Positions 1-5,650 are shown, numbered from the stretch's first letter. The stretch: 5,813 nt of DNA from an uncultured Candidatus Saccharibacteria bacterium (GCA_938017675.1 CALIJB010000010.1:1-5813); one strand, 5' to 3'. Notes: generated by a model from the letters alone, not told the origin. Translations and numbers: made by a program.

Positions 1-853
1 GCTCGCCAATGACAACTAATTTTAATGACTCGTCAATGGCACCGCGCGTGACCCGTATTTGCTGCGGCGTTGCCTCGATGTGGTATATTTCGCTACCGTC
101 AGCGACCGCACCTTTCATACGCCGCAAAGCATATTCACTTCGTAAATTAGTCCAAATTTTCTCAATTTTTTCAGCACCAATAGCCAAACCAGCCACATCA
201 ACCACGCTATAATTCAATACATTCTCAGCCGCGTTTTCCGCAGGCTCGTGCAGCAGTAAGTAATCCAAAATCTGCGACTCACTGCCTAGTCGCGCCAAGT
301 CAAATTTACCGTGATCTAGCCTAGCAACCTTAGCCAACCCTTGTTGCAACAATGTTTCAATTAGCTGCTGGCGGTCTTTTTCAGCCAGCAAATCCAGCTT
401 ACTAATCAATACCATGTCCGCCGCCTGAGCTTCCGCCAGCAGCGTCTCCGCCAGGCCGTCAGCCTTGGTTTCAGCTCCATCCGCAACATACAACGACTGT
501 TTCAAATCATACTGCTCAAAGATATCACCGGCCAGCAATTTCTCGACCACCCGCAGAGTGTTAGCGACGCCAGTTGACTCAATGATAACCGGTGCTTTTC
601 CGCTTATTGCAAAATTGTGCAAAATATCAATCAGCTCTTCGCCGCTACTGCAGCAGATGCACTCGCCAGCAATTGTCGCCAGCTCATCAACGCGCTGTGC
701 TAATGTGCAACTGTCAATACTTTCCGATGCAAACTCATTTTCAATCACTCGCGCGCCAGCAAACTCAGGCTGTTGCACCAAAAAATCAACCAGCGTCGTT
801 TTGCCAGCACCCAGCGCCCCGTTCACCAGATATAATGCAATTGTATCGTTCAT
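1..853 (-). CDS. CobW/COG0523-family P-loop GTPase, putative metallochaperone (3' end outside window)
   Basis: Reading the minus strand from the ATG at 853 gives 284 codons with no stop, so the gene continues past the window edge. Visible motifs are a Walker A loop GALGAGKTT (about residues 12-20), a NEF...ID segment (39-47) typical of the family, the metal-binding CxCC motif CICC (65-68), ESTG (92-95) as the Walker B/switch region, and SKLD (151-154) in place of the NKxD guanine-specificity motif. COG0523 proteins are GTP-dependent cytosolic chaperones that deliver zinc, cobalt or other metals to client enzymes; many are controlled by Zur. The start lies 2 bp after the stop of the nicotianamine-synthase-like gene, with an AAAGG ribosome site just upstream inside that gene's end, so the two are surely co-transcribed. 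Family assignment is firm. The metal is inferred from context, zinc being most likely. Confidence 0.9.
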   Translation of the reverse strand, partial: MNDTIALYLVNGALGAGKTTLVDFLVQQPEFAGARVIENEFASESIDSCTLAQRVDELATIAGECICCSSGEELIDILHNFAISGKAPVIIESTGVANTLRVVEKLLAGDIFEQYDLKQSLYVADGAETKADGLAETLLAEAQAADMVLISKLDLLAEKDRQQLIETLLQQGLAKVARLDHGKFDLARLGSESQILDYLLLHEPAENAAENVLNYSVVDVAGLAIGAEKIEKIWTNLRSEYALRRMKGAVADGSEIYHIEATPQQIRVTRGAIDESLKLVVIGE

Positions 854-855
854 AA

Positions 856-1623
856 TTAGCCTTTCTTGTACACATATACTGAGTTAATGATATCGTCGTC
901 AGGATTATACTCGACCAGCAGCCGCACGCGCTGCAAACTATTCGGGTCAAACGCTGGGTATAGCAGCGTTTTCGCGCCATGAGCACCACGCACGATGATC
1001 CGCCCGCCAGGCCGGAGCGCTGGCAAAATATTATCAATAATTTGCTGTTTGGCTTCAGCTGAATCGCCCGCCAGCCCAGCCACATAAATCACGTCGTAAG
1101 CATTATCTGGCAAAGCTACCGCCGCTCCGTCCGCCACCAAGCACTTACCAACTGGCCAAGCAATCGCCCGTGCTAGTTCGCGCGACTGCACCAAAGCAGC
1201 CGGCGCCACATCCACCAAATCAACCGCCACACCCGTCTGATGCCACAAATACCAAGCGGTCAAAGGCAGGGGACCGCTGCCAATCATCGCCGCGCGGCTA
1301 CTGCCAGTCAAGGACAAACCCGACCCGCCCAGCAAGCCAACTTCACGCCGCACCAGCTCGCGGTAATTGTCAATATACCAAAACTTTTCCAGCTCTTGCT
1401 GCGGACGGGCCGAGCTGGCAATTCGCCGCGACCAATACATCTCCATCTCTGATTCCGATAGGGAACAACGGCGCTGCACTTCGCGGCACACCTCATCATT
1501 ACACCACTTCGGTAACGTTGTCGCCTGCACAACTGCCGCCACCAAGCCAGAAAAAGCCGCATTGACGTCTGGCGATGGTGCAAAATCGTGCAAATTCATC
1601 ACTGTTTTAATTGCTATATCCAT
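856..1623 (-). CDS. Nicotianamine synthase-like protein (metallophore biosynthesis)
   Basis: This 255-residue protein has the layout of the nicotianamine synthase family: SPDVNAAFSGLV near the N terminus (17-28), LEKFWYIDNYREL (78-90) matching the family's L-E-x-F-x-Y-x-x-N-Y segment, the SAM-site signature MIGSGPLPLTA (113-123), YDVIYVAGLAGD (176-187), the RGAHG motif (212-216), LYPAFDP (221-227), and the closing INSVYVYKK (246-254). Plant enzymes make nicotianamine from SAM aminopropyl groups; archaeal homologues and bacterial CntL enzymes make related metal chelators. The length fits the short microbial forms rather than the roughly 320-residue plant ones. E79 is the likely counterpart of the catalytic glutamate of the archaeal enzyme (from memory, not aligned). 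The ATG at 1623 is chosen because an in-frame stop lies just upstream; an ATG at 1599 is possible. No opine dehydrogenase or transporter is visible here, so the final product is unknown. Confidence 0.88.
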   Translation of the reverse strand: MDIAIKTVMNLHDFAPSPDVNAAFSGLVAAVVQATTLPKWCNDEVCREVQRRCSLSESEMEMYWSRRIASSARPQQELEKFWYIDNYRELVRREVGLLGGSGLSLTGSSRAAMIGSGPLPLTAWYLWHQTGVAVDLVDVAPAALVQSRELARAIAWPVGKCLVADGAAVALPDNAYDVIYVAGLAGDSAEAKQQIIDNILPALRPGGRIIVRGAHGAKTLLYPAFDPNSLQRVRLLVEYNPDDDIINSVYVYKKG

Positions 1624-1628
1624 AGCTT

Positions 1629-1660
1629 TTTATAATGCCAAACCCTCCGAATTATTGCAA
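1629..1660 (-). promoter_or_regulatory. Putative promoter of the NAS-like/CobW operon
   Basis: On the minus strand TATAAA (1634-1629) lies 5 nt before the ATG, and an overlapping CATTAT (1637-1632) sits 17 nt after TTGCAA (1660-1655). Neither pairing is close to consensus, so the exact promoter is uncertain. The only purine-rich SD-like stretch, GGAGGG (1648-1643), is 19 nt from the ATG and too far to serve it. This suggests a very short or absent leader. Confidence 0.4.
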
Positions 1661-1674
1661 ATTTGTTGCAATAA
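1652..1674. promoter_or_regulatory. Perfect inverted repeat, putative Fur/Zur operator
   Basis: TTATTGCAA (1652-1660) and TTGCAATAA (1666-1674) form a perfect 9-bp inverted repeat around a 5-bp spacer. The 23-bp size and its place in the gap between a Fur-family gene and its divergent neighbours are typical of Fur/Zur boxes. It covers the -35 position of both divergent promoters, because TTGCAA is its own reverse complement. A third half-site, TTGCAATAT, lies at 1684-1692, overlapping the predicted start of the regulator's own transcript. Binding by the adjacent regulator is inferred; the sequence is not a textbook Fur or Zur consensus. Confidence 0.7.
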
Positions 1675-1684
1675 GTTGTATACT
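1655..1684 (+). promoter_or_regulatory. Putative promoter of the Fur-family regulator gene
   Basis: TTGCAA (1655-1660, 4 of 6 to consensus), an 18-nt spacer, and TATACT (1679-1684, 5 of 6) precede the ATG at 1694. The predicted start is only about 2-3 nt before the ATG and no SD sequence is present, so the message should be essentially leaderless. The -35 lies in the left arm of the inverted repeat, which fits repression by the gene's own product. A second perfect TATAAT at 1631-1636 has no good -35. Confidence 0.55.
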
Positions 1685-1693
1685 TGCAATATC

Positions 1694-2164
1694 ATGACCC
1701 TCGACGATCTATTCAAACAGCACAACCTGCGCCTAACTAAACCGCGCCAGCAAGTCTTCGACGCACTGCAAAAATCAGACGTTCCGCTGACTATCAGCGA
1801 TATTGCAAAAAACTGCAAGGATATTAACCGCACCAGCATTTATCGCGCCTTGGTGGCGTTCAACGATCTCAAAATCATTAACGTCGTCCACGTTGGTTGG
1901 AAGAACTACTACGAGCTAGCCGAGCCATTCATCCCGCATCATCACCACTTATACTGCATTCGCTGCCAAAACGCTATACCAATCCAAACTCCAGAATTAG
2001 AACAGCTCATCAATTACCTCAGCAGAAAATACAGCTTTTTGGTCATTGATCACCATTTTGAGCTTGAGGGTATTTGCCAAAAATGCCGGCAAAAACAGCA
2101 GCTAGCTAAAAGCGCTATTGCTAGCAAAAACAAGCCAAAGCCAGAATCAAAATCAACAAAGTAA
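1694..2164 (+). CDS. Fur/Zur-family metal-responsive transcriptional regulator
   Basis: The 156-residue protein has the Fur architecture. The N-terminal winged helix includes RLTKPRQQVFDAL (13-25) and the recognition helix region INRTSIYRAL (44-53). The hinge leads to the metal/dimer domain with HHHHLYCIRC (82-91), HHFELEGIC (120-128) and CQKC (128-131). C88, C91, C128 and C131 form the usual four-cysteine structural zinc site; H82-H85 and H120-H121 are candidate sensory ligands. The C terminus (132-156) is a lysine-rich tail. ATG 1694 is chosen because the Fur fold begins right there; an upstream extension would read antisense through the neighbouring gene. Such proteins repress target promoters when metal is bound. 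The divergent NAS-like and COG0523 genes favour a Zur role, but Fur, PerR or Nur specificity cannot be excluded. The gene converges on the next one with only 2 bp between stops and no visible terminator. Confidence 0.9.
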   Translation: MTLDDLFKQHNLRLTKPRQQVFDALQKSDVPLTISDIAKNCKDINRTSIYRALVAFNDLKIINVVHVGWKNYYELAEPFIPHHHHLYCIRCQNAIPIQTPELEQLINYLSRKYSFLVIDHHFELEGICQKCRQKQQLAKSAIASKNKPKPESKSTK

Positions 2165-2166
2165 CA

Positions 2167-3162
2167 CTAATCGCCAATCATCGTCAGCAGCGTCTCGCGC
2201 TCGCGAATCAGCTCGCGATAGCGTTTGAGTAAACTCATGATATCGTTGCGCTGCTCATTACTGAGGTCAAATACCGCCAACAACACTCCGTCAATTTCTT
2301 TGGCAGCCTTTTGCGTGTCCGACAGATTAGCCAATCCCGGCACGGTAGCCAGATATTCCGCACGAAGGTCCTCGGTCTTTTTTTCATAGAGAGCTAGCCG
2401 CTTGGCCGGACTATTGGCTGACTTTTTACCGAGACGCGCCAACGCTTTTTCATACTCTTGCCGCGCCGCCAACACCGACACATAATCAATTTTCAAGCCA
2501 AATAACCGCGCTACCAAGCCATTTTGCGCTTGTTCAATCTCGGCAGTAGCACCATCGATTTCGTTCAAACGCCGCCGCGCTTGGCGCGTCATCCGGCGAA
2601 TCTGATGGCGCTCAACTTTCGACTGAAATGAACGCTTAATCAATCGCGCCTGCGGATCACGGATTGTCATACCGAATTCCTCGGCAACCGCACGGTAGAG
2701 CAAATAATCTACGTAAACTTCGACCTGCTGCGAACAAACTTCTGCCGGCTGATTAACAAATTCTAATGCTAAGCGGTGCAAAGCCTTTTCACCTTCTGCA
2801 TAATGTTGCAGCGCAAAGCGCGCCCGCTCAACCGCTTGGCTTTGCTGCGACACATATTGCAACAATGTTGCAGTTTGCTCATCATCTGTCAAGAAATTGT
2901 CGCTCACTGTCTTGATCAGCGTCTTCTGCTGCGGCGCGCTTTCGATTTTACGCAGCCGCGGTAAGCAATCATCACGCCAAGACAAGAAAAATTCCAGCGC
3001 CATCGGCACGCTGCGATCAAAACGCCGCGCCATCCGCCGCAGCGAACGCGGGCAAGCCGCATAGACGGCCGCCGCTTGCTGCCGAAACTGTAGCGGACGC
3101 ACCTCTGCTAACTTAAGCAAACGATTGTATCGCGCTGGGAATACTTTATCGATATCATTCAT
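2167..3162 (-). CDS. Conserved-looking helical protein of unknown function
   Basis: The 331-residue product is not one I recognise. It appears almost wholly alpha-helical and soluble, with no signal peptide or membrane segment. It is rich in Arg, Gln, Glu and Ala, with a basic stretch at about 185-199 (many Arg in HQIRRMTRQARRR) followed by heptad-like segments (about 200-275) that could form coiled coil, and a further charged helical region at 283-330. This pattern would suit a nucleic-acid-binding or scaffold protein, but that is only a guess. Its ATG (3162) lies inside the end of the upstream gene (8-bp overlap), with AAAGG about 11 nt upstream, so it is the second gene of a two-gene operon and probably translationally coupled to its partner. 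Confidence 0.8.
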   Translation of the reverse strand: MNDIDKVFPARYNRLLKLAEVRPLQFRQQAAAVYAACPRSLRRMARRFDRSVPMALEFFLSWRDDCLPRLRKIESAPQQKTLIKTVSDNFLTDDEQTATLLQYVSQQSQAVERARFALQHYAEGEKALHRLALEFVNQPAEVCSQQVEVYVDYLLYRAVAEEFGMTIRDPQARLIKRSFQSKVERHQIRRMTRQARRRLNEIDGATAEIEQAQNGLVARLFGLKIDYVSVLAARQEYEKALARLGKKSANSPAKRLALYEKKTEDLRAEYLATVPGLANLSDTQKAAKEIDGVLLAVFDLSNEQRNDIMSLLKRYRELIRERETLLTMIGD

Positions 3163-3661
3163 AGCGTACCTGAACCTTTCTAAATGAATAATTTAATAAT
3201 TTCTGCCACGACGCACCACGTTGATTAAAGCGCCGGATCTCACCGTCGACCGATGCTACCTTGACCAGGGCTGGGCTGTACGGTACCTTACGGCTATACA
3301 TCCACACATCGTCGTAGTTCCAGCGTCGCAGCGACGGATAAACCCTTTTCAAAAGCTCCACGCCATTGCGATAAAAATACTGCGGGTCGGCTTCTGGCGA
3401 CAAGAACTTTTCGGCGGTTAAACCCATATTCTTGACGATACGGCGCACATCCTCTAGCGTCTGCTCGGCGCCATTTTCGGCAATCAGCAGAGCATACACA
3501 CTACCGCGGCTGCGAAAGATTACTGCGTATGAATCGCGCCCCGTCTCAATATCGTCAAACAAAAATTCGTCGACCGGCATCTCGATATGAAACACCCGCG
3601 GAATCAGTTTTTGACATTCTTCACGACGCATCTGATCGTAGTTAAAGTCGTTAGCGGTCAT
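3155..3661 (-). CDS. Small soluble protein of unknown function, first gene of a two-gene operon
   Basis: The 168-residue product has no family I can name. A mixed strand/helix N-terminal part includes YAVIFRSRGSVYALLIAENG (45-64), which looks like two adjacent beta strands. It is followed by a helix (about 67-80), an aromatic-rich stretch FYRNGVELLKRVYPSLRRW (96-114), and a basic C terminus (142-168). No signal peptide or membrane segment is seen. The ATG at 3661 is supported by a near-consensus promoter whose -10 ends 6 nt before it. The stop is TGA (3157-3155), overlapping the start of the downstream helical protein, so the pair probably act together. The use of TGA as stop argues against the UGA-glycine code of Gracilibacteria/SR1. 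Confidence 0.8.
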   Translation of the reverse strand: MTANDFNYDQMRREECQKLIPRVFHIEMPVDEFLFDDIETGRDSYAVIFRSRGSVYALLIAENGAEQTLEDVRRIVKNMGLTAEKFLSPEADPQYFYRNGVELLKRVYPSLRRWNYDDVWMYSRKVPYSPALVKVASVDGEIRRFNQRGASWQKLLNYSFRKVQVRYE

Positions 3662-3667
3662 ACTTCC

Positions 3668-3696
3668 ATTATACTATTTTTGTGACGAAAAGTCAA
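3668..3696 (-). promoter_or_regulatory. Near-consensus promoter giving a leaderless transcript
   Basis: On the minus strand TTGACT (3696-3691), a 17-nt spacer and a perfect TATAAT (3673-3668) lead into the ATG at 3661, with only 6 nt between the -10 and the ATG. A normal -10 to +1 distance puts the transcript start on or next to the A of the start codon. There is thus no room for an SD sequence upstream. It drives the two-gene unknown operon 3661-2167. Confidence 0.85.
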
Positions 3697-3710
3697 TATT
3701 GTTAGATAAC

Positions 3711-3747
3711 AAAAAAGCGCTAGGTAAGGGTGGGCATCACCTAGCGC
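3711..3747 (-). terminator. Intrinsic terminator of the minus-strand ncRNA
   Basis: ACCTAGCGC and GCGCTAGGT form a perfect 9-bp GC-rich stem (3747-3739 with 3725-3717, 13-nt loop), followed on the minus strand by six T residues (3716-3711). The orientation of the T run marks it as terminating minus-strand transcription. The loop carries CCCACCC, complementary to GGGTGGG upstream in the same RNA. Confidence 0.88.
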
Positions 3748-3957
3748 CATTCTGCCCTTCGTCCCACCCTATCGGGTATACGTGATCCACCTCACACATA
3801 CGGTGATCCGCTGGACAAAGGGGTTAGTATACGCTAAAAAGTTGTCTAGGCACGAAAGTGGAGGGTAGATTACTGCCGTGCGCCTTTTAGCGCAACCTAA
3901 CATAAGTTAGAATAGGGGGTATAAGGTGCTTGATTCACCACCTCGGGTCAATCAATC
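3711..3957 (-). ncRNA. Structured non-coding RNA of unknown family, about 245 nt
   Basis: A consensus promoter (3992-3964) and an intrinsic terminator (3747-3711) bracket this stretch, and no open frame with a ribosome site fits it. Self-complementary segments, in window coordinates, are: 3897-3901 with 3906-3910 (5 bp, 4-nt loop); 3879-3883 with 3890-3894 (5 bp, 6-nt loop); 3776-3781 with 3827-3832 (GTATAC with itself, 6 bp), enclosing 3784-3791 with 3802-3808 (7 bp, one bulge); and 3728-3734 with 3763-3769 (7 bp), which would tie the terminator loop into a pseudoknot. An alternative 8-bp pairing, 3832-3839 with 3885-3892, competes with one hairpin. I do not see the conserved core motifs of RNase P RNA, tmRNA or SRP RNA. 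It could be a lineage-specific or divergent known RNA (6S and raiA are worth testing). RNA status is well supported; identity is unknown. Confidence 0.75.
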
Positions 3958-3963
3958 ATCCCA

Positions 3964-3992
3964 ATATTAGCACACCTTTGACAACATGTCAA
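3964..3992 (-). promoter_or_regulatory. Strong promoter of the minus-strand ncRNA
   Basis: The minus strand has a perfect TTGACA (3992-3987), a 17-nt spacer and TAATAT (3969-3964). The predicted start is near 3957. No coding frame with an SD follows, while an intrinsic terminator lies about 240 nt on, which together define an RNA gene. Confidence 0.85.
3978..3992. promoter_or_regulatory. TTGACA-N3-TGTCAA palindrome between ncRNA and dprA
   Basis: TTGACA (3978-3983) and TGTCAA (3987-3992) form a 6-3-6 inverted repeat. Its right arm is the -35 of the minus-strand ncRNA promoter. The left arm is a perfect -35 facing dprA, but no good -10 is found at 16-18 nt (TAACAG and AACAGG are poor). It may be an operator, or a shared divergent promoter element. 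Confidence 0.45.
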
Positions 3993-4013
3993 TACTTTTT
4001 AACAGGAATTTGT

Positions 4014-4895
4014 ATGAAAATCAATAAAGTATCACCAGATAGCAGCAATTATCTCAAGGTATTAGCTAATATTGACGACAAGCCGCAAGCATTATATTAC
4101 TTAGGCGAGATCCCTAAACAACGCCAGCCGACCATCGCTATCGTCGGCACCCGCAAGCCAACCAGCTACGGTATCGAGGTAACCAATCAGTTCGCCAGCG
4201 GCCTGGCCAGCCGCGGTTTTATCATTGTTAGCGGGCTAGCCCTAGGTACCGACGCGCTAGCGCACCGCGCCTGCTTAGACGCTGGCGGCACCACTATTGC
4301 CATCGTACCTAGCCAGTTACCGAATATTTATCCGCGCAGCAACAGCGCGCTCGCCCGGCGCATTATCGAGAAGGGCGGGGCAATCTTGTCCGAACATTCT
4401 ACTGATGACACCGAACCGTACATCCTCGGCCGCTGGAGCTTTTTGGAACGCAATCGCTTGGTATCTGGCTTGGCCGACGCCGTACTAATCACCGAAGCTA
4501 GCGCTCGCAGCGGCACGCTCAATACCGCCGCTCACGCGCTAACCCAAGGCAAAGATGTCTTCGTTGTACCTGGCAACATCACCAGCCCGCAGAGCGCTGG
4601 CTGCAACGCTCTAATCAAGCAAGGCGCCACACCCGTCACCAGCCTCGACGACATTTTGTCGGTTGTCGCGCCAGAATCCATGCCAGACGCGCGAACCGAC
4701 CAGACCAAGCTGCCGCTCGGCTCAACACCTGCCGAAACAGCGATCATCAAACAGCTCGCTCAAGGTATCCGCGACGGCGACCAGCTACAAAAGACTACTC
4801 AGCTGCCAGCAACCGAATTCAATACTGCGCTAACCATGCTTGAACTAACTGGCGCTATCCGCTCGCTCGGCGCCAACCAGTGGACGCTTGTCTAA
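4014..4895 (+). CDS. dprA: DNA processing protein DprA (single-strand DNA-binding RecA loader in transformation)
   Basis: DprA binds incoming single-stranded DNA during natural transformation and loads RecA in the cytoplasm. The 293-residue product shows the Rossmann-like core: IAIVGTRKPTSYG (41-53), SGLALGTDALAH (73-84), GGTTIAIVPS (91-100), YPRSN (106-110), GGAILSE (121-127), FLERNRLVSGLADAVLITEA (143-162), SGTLNTA (166-172), VFVVPG (182-187) and NALIKQGA (198-205). A C-terminal winged-helix segment (about 236-293) ends the protein. The N-terminal SAM/HhH-like domain of longer DprA proteins is missing or cut to about 40 residues. ATG 4014 has an AGGA site 6 nt upstream. An in-frame ATG at 3930 is rejected because it would read back through the divergent ncRNA promoter. 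The next gene follows in the same direction after 64 bp. Confidence 0.95.
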   Translation: MKINKVSPDSSNYLKVLANIDDKPQALYYLGEIPKQRQPTIAIVGTRKPTSYGIEVTNQFASGLASRGFIIVSGLALGTDALAHRACLDAGGTTIAIVPSQLPNIYPRSNSALARRIIEKGGAILSEHSTDDTEPYILGRWSFLERNRLVSGLADAVLITEASARSGTLNTAAHALTQGKDVFVVPGNITSPQSAGCNALIKQGATPVTSLDDILSVVAPESMPDARTDQTKLPLGSTPAETAIIKQLAQGIRDGDQLQKTTQLPATEFNTALTMLELTGAIRSLGANQWTLV

Positions 4896-4937
4896 TTAAT
4901 ATTGTTTAAGCTTTTAGTAAATTTGTCATTTTTATCG

Positions 4938-4943
4938 TATAAT
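4938..4943 (+). promoter_or_regulatory. -10 element upstream of the CDP-alcohol phosphatidyltransferase
   Basis: A perfect TATAAT (4938-4943) lies 16 nt before the ATG at 4960. The matching -35 region (around 4914-4920, TTAGTA) is poor. The leader would be about 10 nt, with no SD sequence seen. Confidence 0.5.
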
Positions 4944-4959
4944 TGTAGACTTAGATATT

Positions 4960-5569
4960 ATGCCTATTAAGTGCCGCGAAAAGATTCCAAGATTCAATCC
5001 TCGGACTGATATCCCCACCATTCCCAACGCTATGAGCATTGCTGGCGCGATTCTAGCCTGGCGCGGCGCCAAACGCATCGATACCGCTGCTGGTATCGCA
5101 CAGGTTGCCGCTGGCCGGTTCATTGACGTTCTAGACGGCATCGTCGCCCGCAAAACAGGGCAGACAAGTGATTTCGGCGCTTTACTTGATGCTGGACTAG
5201 ACAAAGCTGTCACTGCCATTATCCTTTATGAGATAAAAAAACAAAAACCTCGCACCAACGGAAATAATCGCTGCCATCACAGCTTTTAATGGAATCAACG
5301 CCGTTGCCAGCGCCAAAACGATAGTTGAAGCTGGCGATGAAACCGTACGCCCGGAAATCTCTGGCAAATTGGCGCTAGCGCTCGAAACCAGCTCATTGCT
5401 AGCCCACCTATTCGGTAGCCGTCTCGAAACCACCGGCCAGAGCCAGCTCGCCAGAGTTGCTCGCGGTATCGGCAATTTAGCGTTCGCTGTATCGCTGCCG
5501 TTTGCAGTTAAATCAACGCTTTCGTACATTGAACGCGCCCGGCAATCAAAACACCGAAATGATAAATAA
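4960..5569 (+). CDS. CDP-alcohol phosphatidyltransferase, split by a +1 frame change at an A7 run
   Basis: Enzymes of this membrane family join a CDP-activated lipid to an alcohol head group, as in phosphatidylglycerophosphate or phosphatidylinositol-phosphate synthesis. Residues 56-81 contain the full signature D56xxD59GxxAR, eight residues, then G73xxxD77xxxD81, which holds the two catalytic metal ions. TIPNAMS (20-26) matches the usual start of the first membrane region. The starting frame ends early at TGA/TAA-type stop 5287-5289 after 109 residues, losing the remaining membrane helices. The next frame is open from 5237 to the stop at 5569 and encodes hydrophobic segments that fit the missing C-terminal half. 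The switch must occur within ATAAAAAAACAAAAACC (A7 at 5235-5241, A5 at 5243-5247). Removing one A gives one 202-residue protein, the usual family length. This may be a sequencing error, a phase-variable or decayed gene, or slippage. The substrate alcohol is undetermined. Confidence 0.82.
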
Positions 5570-5634
5570 ACAGGCAAAATTGGCGATTTGCGGCTTGAAA
5601 GAGATTTTTGGCTATTTTGTTGCAAAAAATAGTA

Positions 5635-5646
5635 AATTATTGCAAA
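5635..5646 (+). repeat. AATTATTGCAAA, second copy of the operator half-site 12-mer
   Basis: The same 12 bases occur at 1650-1661, in the left arm of the putative Fur/Zur operator. Here they lie just upstream of the -35 of the last promoter, with another TTGCAAAA at 5620-5627. No perfect inverted partner is present at the spacing seen in the first site, so shared regulation is only a possibility. Confidence 0.35.
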
Positions 5647-5650
5647 ACTA

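Noticed and set aside
341..352. TTGTTGCAACAA palindrome, and a similar TTGCAACAATGTTGCA near 2858
   Set aside because: They resemble operator half-sites, but lie in coding sequence where Leu/Gln codons produce them.
1170..1565. Plus-strand open frames opposite the NAS-like gene
   Set aside because: The minus frame carries clear family motifs over its whole length; the plus-strand products are low-complexity and Pro/Ala-rich, as expected of shadows.
3782..3809. GTGATCC direct repeat (3782-3788 and 3803-3809), considered as a CRISPR or iteron fragment
   Set aside because: Only two 7-bp copies, explained by the helix they form inside the ncRNA; no array.
3711..3957. RNase P RNA, tmRNA or SRP RNA as the identity of the ncRNA
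   Set aside because: The conserved core sequences of these RNAs that I would expect to recognise are not seen on the transcribed strand, although a divergent form cannot be fully ruled out by eye.
3930..4013. Upstream ATG extending dprA by 28 residues
   Set aside because: It lacks an SD, reads through the divergent ncRNA promoter, and adds sequence with no DprA similarity; ATG 4014 has a proper SD.
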